Shown: piece after piece, positions 35,419-43,879 of the stretch | How the letters are laid out: every line of letters starts with the position of its first letter | How positions within the stretch are numbered: the stretch's first letter is position 1 | Assembly: GCA_963726665.1 (NCBI GenBank) | Contig: CAVSDW010000021.1 | Span: 62,001 to 126,000, forward strand | DNA length: 64,000 nucleotides | Source: RPQJ01 sp963726665 | Lineage (GTDB): Bacteria > Pseudomonadota > Gammaproteobacteria > Steroidobacterales > Steroidobacteraceae | Direction of reading: 5' to 3' | The notes under the pieces: model-generated | Database searches by the model: none | The model's input: only the letters and a program-made list of their open reading frames with translations | Told to the model about the DNA's origin: nothing | Position numbers and translations under genes: made by a program

Positions 35419-36606
35419 TCACTCCCGGCGCAGACTGGCGCCGATGCGGCGGTAGGCCTCGCGGAACGGGATGCCTTCCGTCGCCACGAGCTTGTTCGCC
35501 TCCGCGGCGGCGTGGATGTCCGGATCCAGGCCGATCCGGTCCGGCAGGAAACGAAGCTGGGGAATGGCCGCGGCCATGATATCGAGCGACTCGTGGCAGA
35601 TGTCGAGCGAGCGGAAGAGCGGCGCCTTGATGAGCTGGAGGTCGCGCTGGTAGCCCGAGGGCAGCTTGGCGGTGATGCCGAGCACCTCGACGAGGCAGGC
35701 CTGTGCCGTCGCAGTGCGCCCGCGCACCAGCTCGAACACGTCGGGATTGCGCTTCTGCGGCATGATCGAGGAGCCGGTCGTGAACGCGTCCGGCAGCGAG
35801 ACGAAGCCGAACTCACGCGTGTAGAAGAGCAGCAGGTCCGAGGCAAGGCGGCCGAGGTCCTGCATGAGCAGGGCCACCTGGAAGAGCACCTCGGCCTCGG
35901 CCTTCCCGCGCGAAAGCTGCACGGCCGTCACCGGTTCGTGATTGACGGGGAATCCGAGCCGCGTTCTGGTGGCTTCTCGATCGAGCGGCAGGTTCGGCGT
36001 GCCGTAACCTGCGGCCGAGCCGAGCGGATTCTTGAGGATCCGCCGATGCGCGTGGCGCAGGCTCTCGACGTCGTCCTGGATTTCCGCGGCGAATCCGCGG
36101 GCCCACAGCGCCACCGAGCTCGGCATCGCCTGCTGCATGTGGGTGTAGCCGGGCAGGGCGATCTCGCCCTGTTCCCGGGCCAGCGCTTCGAGCGCGTCGG
36201 CGACGCGACGCGCGTCCTCGACCAGCGACTCCACCGCGTCGCGCAGGTAGAGCCTGAGCGCCGCGAGGACCTGGTCGTTGCGCGAGCGGCCCGCGTGCAG
36301 CCGCGCGCCGGCGTCGCCGATGCGCCGCGTGAGCAGCGTCTCGAGCGCGGTCTGGCCGTCCTCGAGTTCGAGCGTCACCGACCACTCGCCGCGCGAGTGC
36401 GCCTCACCGATGGCCGTGAGCCCGTCACGGATCGCCGCGAGCGAGGCGTCGTCGAGGAGTCCGCAGTCGTGAAGCGCCTCGGCGTGCGCGATCGACGCAC
36501 GCACGTCGTAGGCGACGAGGCGGTTGTCGAGCGCGTGATCCTCGCCTGCGGTGTAGCGCAGGACCCGCTCGTCGAGTGGCGCGCCTTTATCCCAGAGTCT
36601 TGTCAT
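35419..36606 (-). CDS. argH: Argininosuccinate lyase
   Basis: Last step of arginine synthesis: splits argininosuccinate into arginine and fumarate. 395 residues, shorter than the usual ~460 (the family's C-terminal region is trimmed). Conserved blocks: HAGRSRNDQVLAALRLYLRD near 104, PGYTHMQQAMP, NPLGSAAGYGTP, and the signature loop TTGSSIMPQKRNPD with the catalytic Ser. It is last in the arg operon, 54 bp after argB. The short 5' part begins MTRLWDKGAPLDERVLRYTAGED. Confidence 0.96.
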   Translation of the reverse strand: MTRLWDKGAPLDERVLRYTAGEDHALDNRLVAYDVRASIAHAEALHDCGLLDDASLAAIRDGLTAIGEAHSRGEWSVTLELEDGQTALETLLTRRIGDAGARLHAGRSRNDQVLAALRLYLRDAVESLVEDARRVADALEALAREQGEIALPGYTHMQQAMPSSVALWARGFAAEIQDDVESLRHAHRRILKNPLGSAAGYGTPNLPLDREATRTRLGFPVNHEPVTAVQLSRGKAEAEVLFQVALLMQDLGRLASDLLLFYTREFGFVSLPDAFTTGSSIMPQKRNPDVFELVRGRTATAQACLVEVLGITAKLPSGYQRDLQLIKAPLFRSLDICHESLDIMAAAIPQLRFLPDRIGLDPDIHAAAEANKLVATEGIPFREAYRRIGASLRRE

Positions 36607-36660
36607 CAGCCTGCTCCAAGGTCCTCACTATCCTCTATCCGCCAGTCACTATCCGCTTCC

Positions 36661-37590
36661 TCATCCCGCTCCCTGCTCCGCCGGGCTGAGCGCCTTGGTG
36701 TCCGCCACGACGAGCGTGCCCGTGCCCTCGTTGGTGAAGATCTCGGCGAGCAGCGCGTCCGGCGCCGCATACGAGATCACGTGGACGCGCCGTACGCCGC
36801 CACGGATCGCGGCTTCGATCGCACTGGACTTCGGCAGCATGCCGTCCGAAATCGCGCCTTCCTCGCGCAGTCGGCGCAGGCCCGCGACGTCGGTGTAGGA
36901 AATGAGCGAGTGCGGGTCGTCGAGCCGCTCGAGGATGCCGGGCGCGCCGGTGCAGAGGATCAGCTTCTCCGCGTCCATCGCTCCGCCGATGGCGGCCGCG
37001 ACGGTGTCGGCGTTGATGTTGAGCAGGTGGCCCGTGGCGTCGCACGAGAGCGGGCTCACCACCGGCAGGAAGCCCGAGTCCAGCAGCCGTGCAATCACCG
37101 AGCCGTCCACCCCGTCGATGTCGCCGACCATGCCGTAGTCCACGACCTCGCCGCTCGCGAGCGTTACGGGCGCGCGCTTGTGGGCCTTGACCAGTCCCGC
37201 GTCCACGCCGCTCACGCCGATCGCGTCGATGCCGAACTCGCGGCACAGGCCGAGTAGGCGCGTGTTGATGAGGCCGTTCAGCACCATGCACGCGACGTCG
37301 ATCGCGCCGCCGTCGGTGACGCGGCGTCCCTGCACCATGCGCGTCTCGACGCCGAGCTTCTTCGTCACCTCGTCGAGCTGCGGGCCGCCGCCGTGCACCA
37401 GCACGACGCGGATGCCGAGGTGGTGCAGGATCGCGACCTGCTCCATGAAGCTGCGCATGGCTGCGCCGTCGCGGAAGGCGCCGCCGCCCGTCTTGATGAC
37501 GAAGACCTTGCCCTTGTACATGTGAATGTAAGGTGCCGCGCCGCGCAGTGCGCGCACGGTCACGGCCTGTTCGCCCTTGTGTCCGATCAT
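36661..37590 (-). CDS. argB: N-acylglutamate kinase
   Basis: Phosphorylates N-acetyl- (or N-acyl-) glutamate. 309 residues. Amino-acid-kinase fold: FVIKTGGGAF, VLVHGGGPQLDE, NINADTVAAAIGGAMDAEKLIL and EEGAISDGMLPKSSAIEAA, which carry nucleotide and substrate residues. It has no GNAT domain, so it is not the fused synthase-kinase found in Xanthomonas and does not supply the first pathway step. The start overlaps the argF' stop by 4 nt. Confidence 0.95.
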   Translation of the reverse strand: MIGHKGEQAVTVRALRGAAPYIHMYKGKVFVIKTGGGAFRDGAAMRSFMEQVAILHHLGIRVVLVHGGGPQLDEVTKKLGVETRMVQGRRVTDGGAIDVACMVLNGLINTRLLGLCREFGIDAIGVSGVDAGLVKAHKRAPVTLASGEVVDYGMVGDIDGVDGSVIARLLDSGFLPVVSPLSCDATGHLLNINADTVAAAIGGAMDAEKLILCTGAPGILERLDDPHSLISYTDVAGLRRLREEGAISDGMLPKSSAIEAAIRGGVRRVHVISYAAPDALLAEIFTNEGTGTLVVADTKALSPAEQGAG

Positions 37591-38594
37591 TCCGAATACC
37601 CCTTGAGCAGTCTGTAAAGCACCGCCATCTGCACGGTCATGCGGTTGGCGGCTTCCTGGGTCACGCGGCTGCGCGGCCCGTCGAGGACCTCGTCCGCGAC
37701 GGCGACGTTACGCCGCACGGGGAGGCAGTGCATGAAGTGGCATCCCGCGCTCGCGGCGCGGAACCAGTCCTCGCGAACCTGCCAGCCGACCAGCGGCTCG
37801 CGAAGCTTCGCCTCGGCCTCGGCGTCGCCGTAGCACGCGGGCGAGCCCCACTCCTTGGCATAGAGCACGTGGGCGCCCGCGAGCGCGGCGTCGCGGTCGT
37901 TCGTCTCGCTCACGACGCCGCCCGAGGCCGTCGCCGCCGCGCGGGCCTTGGCCATCACGGCCTCGGGCAGCGCGTAGCCTTCCGGCCTCAGCACCACGAC
38001 TTCCATGCCGCGTTGCGCGGCCATGTGCAGGGTGGCGGCGGGAACCGCGAGCGGCAGCGCGCGAGGGTGCTGCACCCACGAGAGCACGAACTTGCCCGCG
38101 CGCGGCACCTTGATGTCGTCCATCGTCTTCCAGTCGGCGAGCGCCTGGCAGGGATGGTTGACGGCCGACTCCATGTTCACGAACGGCTTGTCGCAGAGTT
38201 CCGCCATGGCGAGGAACTGCGTCTCGGCGAGGTCGGCCGCAAGGTCCTTGCCCTCCGCGAAGGAGCGGATGCCGAGTGCGTCGCAGTAGGACGCAAGCAC
38301 CGGGATTGCCTCGCGCACGTGCTCCGCCGCGCCACCGTTCATCACCGTGCCGACCCGCGTCTCGAACTGCCAGGTGCCCTGTCCGGGCGTCACGACGAAG
38401 GACGTCCCGCCGAGACGCATCATGCCGGCCTGGAACGATGCGAGCGTGCGCAGCGACGGGTTCATGAACAGCAGCCCGAGGATCTTGCCCGCGAGCGCCC
38501 TCGGCTCCGGATGCTCCTGCAGGCGACGAGCCAGGGAGACGAGGTCGTCCACCTGGTCGCGAGTGAAGTCGGCGAGATCGAGGAAGCGTTTCAT
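37587..38594 (-). CDS. argF': N-acylornithine carbamoyltransferase (succinylornithine-type features)
   Basis: 335 residues. Transcarbamylase with FMNPSLRTLASF (carbamoyl-phosphate loop, about 44-54) and MHCLPVRRN (288-296). It is not ordinary ArgF: VNMESAVNHPCQALAD, WVQHPRALPLAVP and YAKEWG match the acetyl/succinylornithine family. From memory of the two characterised enzymes, position 92 of Xanthomonas AOTCase is Glu and the Bacteroides succinyl enzyme has Pro90; here it is Ala90. The carboxylated Lys302 of AOTCase is Ala298 here. PEGYALPEAVMAKAR and FMHCLPVRRN follow the Bacteroides form. It therefore acts on an N-acylated ornithine, perhaps succinylated. Confidence 0.9.
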   Translation of the reverse strand: MKRFLDLADFTRDQVDDLVSLARRLQEHPEPRALAGKILGLLFMNPSLRTLASFQAGMMRLGGTSFVVTPGQGTWQFETRVGTVMNGGAAEHVREAIPVLASYCDALGIRSFAEGKDLAADLAETQFLAMAELCDKPFVNMESAVNHPCQALADWKTMDDIKVPRAGKFVLSWVQHPRALPLAVPAATLHMAAQRGMEVVVLRPEGYALPEAVMAKARAAATASGGVVSETNDRDAALAGAHVLYAKEWGSPACYGDAEAEAKLREPLVGWQVREDWFRAASAGCHFMHCLPVRRNVAVADEVLDGPRSRVTQEAANRMTVQMAVLYRLLKGYSE

Positions 38595-38662
38595 GGAAGG
38601 ACTGATGATGCAGTGGCATAGGCGATAGGATAGCGGTTAGCGGTTGGTACGAAAGGAGGCGG

Positions 38663-38686
38663 CACTGATCACTGCACTGATCACTG
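38663..38686. repeat. 12-bp tandem duplication between argD and argF'
   Basis: Two perfect head-to-tail copies of CACTGATCACTG (38663-38674 and 38675-38686), 2 bp from the argD stop codon in the 94-bp argD-argF' gap. Each unit contains the palindrome TGATCA. The same gap also has short repeats of GCGGTT. No terminator shape. Confidence 0.7.
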
Positions 38687-38688
38687 GA

Positions 38689-39870
38689 TCAGGCCGGAAG
38701 GGAAGAGAGCGCGTCGCGGAGCTGCTCGATGTGCTCTTCCTCGAGTATGTAGGGCGCAAGCACGCGCACGACGTGCGGGTCCGCACTGGTGCCGGTGAGG
38801 ATGTCGCGCGCGAGCAGTTCGCGCTGCACGTCCTTCGCGGGCCGGCGCGTCCGCAGTCCCGCCAGCAGTCCCGCGCCCTGCACGGACTCGACCGGCCCCA
38901 CGACGCAGGTCTCGCGCAGTTGCTGCGACCTGCGGAGCACGTTGGCGAGAAGTCCTTCCGTCTCGATGATGTCCACCACCGTCTCGACGAGCGCGCAGGC
39001 CATCGGCCCGCCGCCGAAGGTGGTGCCGAGGTCGTCGGTCACAAGGTGCGCGGCGACGTGGTCGGCCATGAGCAGCGCCGAGCAGGGGAATCCCGCCCCC
39101 AGTGCCTTGGCCGTCGTGATCATGTCGGGCACGATGCCGTGCATGTTCGCCGCGAACGGGAAGCCGGTGCGACCCATGCCACACTGGACCTCGTCGAGGA
39201 TGAGCAGTGCGCAGGTCTCGCTGCACCTCGCGCGGAGCGCGGCCAGGAACTCGCTGCCGAGGTCCACCGCGCCCGCCACGCCCTGGACGGGCTCGACGAT
39301 CACCGCGGCCGTGCAGGTGTCGACTGCGCGCGCGATCGCGCCGAAGTCGCCACGCGGGACGAACTCCACCTCGAATGGAGTCTGCGGAAATCCGTACCAC
39401 CTCGAAGCGGCGCCCCAGGTGACCGCGCCTGCGGCCGCGGTCCGGCCGTGAAAGCTGCCTTCGACGGCCACGACCTTGCGGCGGCCCGTGATCCTGAGCG
39501 CGAGCTTGAGTGCGTTCTCGTTGGCCTCGGCGCCGGTGTTGACGAAGAACACGGTGTCGAGCCCGAGGCCCGCGAAGCGCGCGAGTCGAGTCGCGGCCCG
39601 TGCGCGGACCTCGAGCGGCACGGCATTGCTCTGGAACAGCAGCGACCGCGCCTGTGTTTCGAGAGCCGCAAGCCAGCGCGGGTGCGAGTAGCCGAGTGCC
39701 GCGACCGCATGACCGCCGTACAGGTCGAGGATCCGGCGGCCGTCACGCGTGTGCAGGTGCACCCCTGAAGCGCCCGTGACCTCGATAGGCCACTGGGCGT
39801 AGACCGGCGCGAGGTGATCGGCCGGCGGAGCCCACGCGGGCGACGGGGTGGATTTGCGCCGCACGGTCAT
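38689..39870 (-). CDS. argD: Acylornithine aminotransferase
   Basis: Class-III pyridoxal-phosphate aminotransferase that converts N-acyl-glutamate semialdehyde to N-acylornithine. 393 residues. Start GRRILDLYGGHAVAALGYSHP, cofactor-site blocks FFVNTGAEANENALKLA and EGSFHGRTAA, LILDEVQCGMGRTG (Asp to the ring nitrogen) and the Schiff-base lysine in TTAKALGAGFP. An N-terminal extension (about 1-25) precedes the family start. 7 bp from argC. Confidence 0.95.
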   Translation of the reverse strand: MTVRRKSTPSPAWAPPADHLAPVYAQWPIEVTGASGVHLHTRDGRRILDLYGGHAVAALGYSHPRWLAALETQARSLLFQSNAVPLEVRARAATRLARFAGLGLDTVFFVNTGAEANENALKLALRITGRRKVVAVEGSFHGRTAAAGAVTWGAASRWYGFPQTPFEVEFVPRGDFGAIARAVDTCTAAVIVEPVQGVAGAVDLGSEFLAALRARCSETCALLILDEVQCGMGRTGFPFAANMHGIVPDMITTAKALGAGFPCSALLMADHVAAHLVTDDLGTTFGGGPMACALVETVVDIIETEGLLANVLRRSQQLRETCVVGPVESVQGAGLLAGLRTRRPAKDVQRELLARDILTGTSADPHVVRVLAPYILEEEHIEQLRDALSSLPA

Positions 39871-39877
39871 TGCCTCG

Positions 39878-40939
39878 TCACGTCCACCCGGCCGCGGGCA
39901 GCATGAGTCCGGCCGTTTCCTCGCAGCCGAGCATGCGGTTCATCCACTGCACGGCGCCTCCGGCGGCGCCCTTGGTGAGATTGTCGATCGCGCACATCAC
40001 GACCACGTTGCGGCCCCGCGCCACGCCCGAGATCTCCGCGAAATTGCTTGCCACCACGTCCTTGATGCGCGGCGGCTCGCCGCCGACGCGCACGAACACC
40101 GACTGGTCGTAGTAGTCCCGCAGCGCGGCGACGAGTTCGTGCGTGGTGAGCGGCTCGCGGGCGACCGCCTGCACCGTGACGTAGATGCCGCGCGCGAAGG
40201 GTCCCGAGTGCGGCACGAAGTTGAACTCGGCTTCGACACCGGTGGCCGCAGTCGCGAGCGCGGTGATCTCCGGCACGTGGCGGTGCGAGAGCGCGCTGTA
40301 GGCATACATGTCGGAGTGCCGCTGTGGGTGGTGCGTCCCGGCGGTCGGCTGGCGGCCCGAGCCCGTGCTGCCAGTCACGCCCGTGACGAACACGCGCGGT
40401 TCCGCGAGACCGAGCGCAAGCAGCGGCACGCTCGCGAGCAGCACGGCGGTGGCAAAGCATCCAGGGTGCGCAACGTGCTGTGTCCCGAGTGCGTTCAGGT
40501 GCTCGGGCACCGCGCAGGTGAACTCGGCGAGGCGGGCCGGTGCCCCGTGCGGGTGCTTGTATACCGCTTCAAACGCGTCCGCCGTCGGATAGCGAAAGTC
40601 GGCCGAGATGTCCACGACACGCGGACGGGTGCCGGCCTGCTCGGCGGCGGAGAGCAGCCGGTCGACCATCGCGGCGGACACTCCATGCGGCGCCGCCGAG
40701 AACACGGCCGTCACGGGATTGGCCGTGACGTACTCGACCACCTCGTCGTGCGAGGCGAAGCGCAGGTGCGGAAGCACGGGCTGGAGGTGGCGGAAGAACT
40801 GCGCCACCGGCTCGTCGGGCTGGCTGTCGGATGCGACCGCAGCGACGTCGAGGTAGGGGTGCGAGGCGATGAGGCGCAGCAACTCGCCGGCCACGTAGCC
40901 CGTGCCGCCGAGCACCACCGCGGGGATTCGCGCGGTCAT
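39878..40939 (-). CDS. argC: N-acyl-gamma-glutamyl-phosphate reductase
   Basis: NADPH-dependent reduction of N-acylglutamyl phosphate. 353 residues. Nucleotide-binding VVLGGTGYVAGELLRL at the N-terminus, catalytic Cys in VAHPGCFATAVLL near 158, VTGVTGSTGSGR, and the His-containing SHRHVPEI. The start codon overlaps the stop of the P-loop gene by 4 nt. Confidence 0.95.
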   Translation of the reverse strand: MTARIPAVVLGGTGYVAGELLRLIASHPYLDVAAVASDSQPDEPVAQFFRHLQPVLPHLRFASHDEVVEYVTANPVTAVFSAAPHGVSAAMVDRLLSAAEQAGTRPRVVDISADFRYPTADAFEAVYKHPHGAPARLAEFTCAVPEHLNALGTQHVAHPGCFATAVLLASVPLLALGLAEPRVFVTGVTGSTGSGRQPTAGTHHPQRHSDMYAYSALSHRHVPEITALATAATGVEAEFNFVPHSGPFARGIYVTVQAVAREPLTTHELVAALRDYYDQSVFVRVGGEPPRIKDVVASNFAEISGVARGRNVVVMCAIDNLTKGAAGGAVQWMNRMLGCEETAGLMLPAAGWT

Positions 40940-42027
40940 TCGGACGCCACCCCGGAGGCGCGGGCGGCGAGACCGAGGCTTTCGATGATGTGATCGCCGA
41001 GCGCGGCACCCGAGGAGATCGCATTCAGCGCGCGCACCGCCATCTGCTCCTCGATGATCTTGACGCCGACCGCGTTGTCGGTGGCCGGGCCCGTCACCGC
41101 GCAGGGCTCGATTCGGAAGCGCTCGCGCAGCAGCTTGACGCCGCCCCAGGCCGCCACGGGGTCGTTCGCCGAGAGGATCACGGCCGAGAGCGCGCGGCTG
41201 ATGTCCTCGGAGGCGAGGATGGCCTCGACGCCGTAGGCACCGAGGATGCCGTCGCCCAGTTCGAACACGACGACGTCCGGCCGGCCCTGCGTCATCTCCG
41301 TCAGCATGGTGCGCGTGAGCGCAGGGCCCGAAGCGGCCGTGGTGGTCACGATCCCGAGGTCGGTGAAGATCATGCTGCGGCGCGCGCCCGAGTCCTCCAT
41401 GGCGAGGATGTCCCGGCGCAGCGACACGCCCGTGGCCTTGAATGCGTGCACTGCGAGGCCGCGGTGGCGCATGCGGCTCACGATCGCGCAGGCGGCCGCG
41501 GTCTTGCCGGCCTCCATGCAGGTGCCCGCGAGCGCCACGATGGGCACGTCGTGCGTGTCGAGCGCAGCGTCATAGTCGAGCCGGCGGTGACCGGCCTTGG
41601 CCGGCACGCCGATGCGCTCGCCGAGGAACGGGAACTGCAGCACGCAGCCGATCACCCGGCAGTCGAAGGGCTGGCCCCGGTCGGGGTTTGCCGAGTCGCA
41701 CAGGCCGAGCACGCCGCCGATGTTCAGCACCTGGAGGATGTCGCCCGCCTCGACCTTGTCGGGAATGTGCCCCGAGTAGCCGAACAGCGCCTGCCGATGG
41801 CCGAGCGCGCCGACGATCACGTCGCCGCGCGATACCTTGGCCATGCGGCCGCTGGTGAGCTCGAGCTGGTTGTAGGTCGACTTGTTGGTGAGTATCTCGA
41901 CCACCAGCACGACGCCTTCCTCGCAGGGGATGTCGCTGGTGGCGACGCGGATCTCGTGGCTCAGGCCGCAGGCCTGCGCGATCGAGGCGATCTTGTCGAC
42001 GACGACGGTGCGCATCTGTCCGGCCAT
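40936..42027 (-). CDS. Unassigned P-loop protein in the arginine operon (DUF1611-like, tentative)
   Basis: 363 residues, not firmly recognised. The first ~135 residues look beta-rich (GRMAKVSRGDVIVGALGHRQ, GYSGHIPDKVEAGDIL). The second half is a P-loop fold: Walker-A-like AGTCMEAGKTAAA at 167-179, an acidic strand VVVFELGDGILGAYG, and ILSANDPVAAWGG. Overall this recalls the DUF1611 family, one member of which (DgcN) I recall as reported to be a D-glutamate N-acetyltransferase; the match is by shape only. Its codons interlock with argG (TGATG) and argC (ATGA), so it belongs to the pathway. Alternatives: regulatory NTPase or amide ligase. Confidence 0.6.
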   Translation of the reverse strand: MAGQMRTVVVDKIASIAQACGLSHEIRVATSDIPCEEGVVLVVEILTNKSTYNQLELTSGRMAKVSRGDVIVGALGHRQALFGYSGHIPDKVEAGDILQVLNIGGVLGLCDSANPDRGQPFDCRVIGCVLQFPFLGERIGVPAKAGHRRLDYDAALDTHDVPIVALAGTCMEAGKTAAACAIVSRMRHRGLAVHAFKATGVSLRRDILAMEDSGARRSMIFTDLGIVTTTAASGPALTRTMLTEMTQGRPDVVVFELGDGILGAYGVEAILASEDISRALSAVILSANDPVAAWGGVKLLRERFRIEPCAVTGPATDNAVGVKIIEEQMAVRALNAISSGAALGDHIIESLGLAARASGVASE

Positions 42028-43256
42028 CAGGGCGCTCCTTCCTGTCGCCCGGCGCGGGTGTAGAAGATGCCCGGCAGCGCCAGCATCTTCGAGAACCCGT
42101 GCGCTTCGGCCGCCGTCCACTCGCCGGCGGACTCGCCGTAGGCGCCCTTCGATGCCTTCATGAGCGAGAAGGGCGAGGCTACGCCTTCGACGAACACGCA
42201 TCCCGGCCTGAAGAGCAACCTGGCCTCGCCCGTCACGCGCTGCTGCGACGAGACCAGGAACGCCTCGATGTCGCGGCACACGGGATCGAGATGCTGCCCT
42301 TCGTGGACGAGGTCCCCGTACGGAGCGGCGAGCGAGTCCTTCATGCGTGCCTGCCGGGCCGACAGCACCAGCTTTTCGAGTTCGCGGTGCGCGGTCAGCA
42401 GCACCTCGGCCGCCGGCGCCTCGAAAGCCACCCGGCCCTTGAAGCCGATGATCGTGTCGCCGAGGTGGATGCCGCGCCCGACACCGAATCTCGCGCCGAT
42501 GCTCTCGACCCGTTCGATGAGAGTCACGGGATCGAGCGCCTCGCCGTCGAGCGAGCACGGGACGCCTGCCTCGAACCCGATCGAGTGGCGCTCGGGCGGC
42601 TGCGGGTTCGTGAACGCGTCCCGGGTCGTCACCCAGGCGGAGTCCGGGATGCAGCCGTCCGAGGTGAGCGTCTCCTTGCCGCCGATGGTCGTGCCCCACA
42701 GGCCGCGGTTGACGGAGTACGCCGCGCCGAACGGCGGCACGGGGAGCTTGCGCGACTCCAGGTACTCGAGCTGCTCGGGGCGCTTGAACGCGCGGTCGCG
42801 CACGGGCGCCAGGATCTCGAGCTCCGGCGCGAGCGTGCGGAGCGCAACTTCGAACCGGACCTGGTCGTTGCCGGCGGCGGTCGAGCCGTGCGCCACGACG
42901 TCGGTGCCGAGCTGCCGCGCCCATTTCGCGACGGTCTGCGCCTGCAGCACCCGCTCCGCGCCGACGCAGAGCGGGTAGAGCCCGCCGCGCCGGACATTGC
43001 CCATGACCAGGAAGCGGATCACCTGGTCGAAGTACGCGCGCCGGGCGTCCACGAGGTGGTGGGCAACTGCACCGAGGGTGCGCGAGCGCTCCTCGAGCAT
43101 CGCGGCGGCGTTGGCGTCGATGCCGCCCGTGTCCACGGTCAGGGTCACGACCGGGCGGCCGTGGGTTTCCGAGAGCCAGGGCACGAGGAACGAGGTGTCG
43201 AGGCCGCCGGAAAATGCGAGCAGGATGGGCTTGGCGCCCGGGGAAGTCTGGGTCAT
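42027..43256 (-). CDS. argG: Argininosuccinate synthase
   Basis: ATP-dependent joining of citrulline and aspartate. 409 residues. N-type PPi-loop LLAFSGGLDTSFLVPWL near residue 13, VVAHGSTAAGNDQVRFEVAL (citrulline/aspartate contact region), YSVNRGLWGTTIGG, and GFEAGVPCSLDGEALDPV. Second gene of the operon, 7 bp after argR. In this pathway citrulline must first be released from its acyl form; no deacylase gene is in the window. Confidence 0.95.
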   Translation of the reverse strand: MTQTSPGAKPILLAFSGGLDTSFLVPWLSETHGRPVVTLTVDTGGIDANAAAMLEERSRTLGAVAHHLVDARRAYFDQVIRFLVMGNVRRGGLYPLCVGAERVLQAQTVAKWARQLGTDVVAHGSTAAGNDQVRFEVALRTLAPELEILAPVRDRAFKRPEQLEYLESRKLPVPPFGAAYSVNRGLWGTTIGGKETLTSDGCIPDSAWVTTRDAFTNPQPPERHSIGFEAGVPCSLDGEALDPVTLIERVESIGARFGVGRGIHLGDTIIGFKGRVAFEAPAAEVLLTAHRELEKLVLSARQARMKDSLAAPYGDLVHEGQHLDPVCRDIEAFLVSSQQRVTGEARLLFRPGCVFVEGVASPFSLMKASKGAYGESAGEWTAAEAHGFSKMLALPGIFYTRAGRQEGAP

Positions 43257-43263
43257 GGGAGTC

Positions 43264-43719
43264 TCAGCGTCCGAGGGAGGAACGGAGGTGCTGGTGCAGC
43301 CGACGCTGCGCCCGGGCGTTCTCCGTCGCGATGAATATGGTGTCGTCGCCCGCGATCGTGCCGACGATCTCGGGCCAGTGAGCCTTGTCGATGGCGATCG
43401 CCACGCTCTGCGCGGCTCCTGCCGTGGTCCGCAGCACGGTGAGCGCCGTGCCCGCGCCCCGGTAGCCCTTAACGAAGGCGCGCACGTCCTCGAAGTGGCT
43501 GGGCGTGAGCGCGTCCTCGGAGGCGGGGAGCAGGTAGCGGTCGGCGCCCTTGACCACGCCGATCTCGCGCAGGTCGCGGCTCACGCTCGACTGCGTGGCC
43601 TCGAAGCCCTCGCGGTGCAGCAGGCGCACGAGCTCCGCCTGCCGGCCGACCGCGGTCTGGCGCAGGATGCGGACGATCGCGTCGCGTCGGGTGGTCTGCG
43701 CTTCCGGGTGGGTGGCCAT
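43264..43719 (-). CDS. argR: Arginine repressor
   Basis: 151 residues from the ATG at 43719. Winged-helix DNA-binding domain (about 8-75) with the ArgR signature EGFEATQSSVSRDLREIGVVK, then the C-terminal oligomerisation/arginine-binding domain (AIDKAHWPEIVGTIAGDDTIFIAT; the Gly-Asp-Asp stretch contacts arginine). A start 11 codons upstream at 43752 would lie inside the operator and is unlikely. First gene of the operon it should control. Confidence 0.95.
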   Translation of the reverse strand: MATHPEAQTTRRDAIVRILRQTAVGRQAELVRLLHREGFEATQSSVSRDLREIGVVKGADRYLLPASEDALTPSHFEDVRAFVKGYRGAGTALTVLRTTAGAAQSVAIAIDKAHWPEIVGTIAGDDTIFIATENARAQRRLHQHLRSSLGR

Positions 43720-43737
43720 GCAGCCGCGGCTCGCTTG

Positions 43738-43776
43738 TGTGAATAAAAACATCGCTAATGTGCATAATTATGCAAA
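43738..43776 (-). promoter_or_regulatory. Tandem ARG boxes of the arginine operon
   Basis: Two 18-bp ARG boxes separated by 3 bp. The box at 43759-43776 contains the perfect palindrome TGCATAATTATGCA (43761-43774), matching TGxATwwwwATxCA; the box at 43738-43755 contains TGAATAAAAACATC, with one good half. Centre spacing is 21 bp, as in E. coli ArgR operators, fitting one ArgR hexamer across two boxes. A minus-strand TTGACT (43780-43785) upstream could be the -35, putting the boxes on the promoter. Confidence 0.85.
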
Positions 43777-43879
43777 GCGAGTCAAGCGTGTCCGCGCCCG
43801 GGGCGACCACGGGGGAGACCGTGGGCCTGCAGGTCGCCTGGAAAGCCTGGCCGACGGCCGCTGCGCGGCCCGGCCGCGG

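Noticed and set aside
43720..43752. Upstream ATG for argR adding 11 residues
   Set aside because: It lies inside the ARG boxes and adds no conserved sequence; the ATG at 43719 fits the family start.
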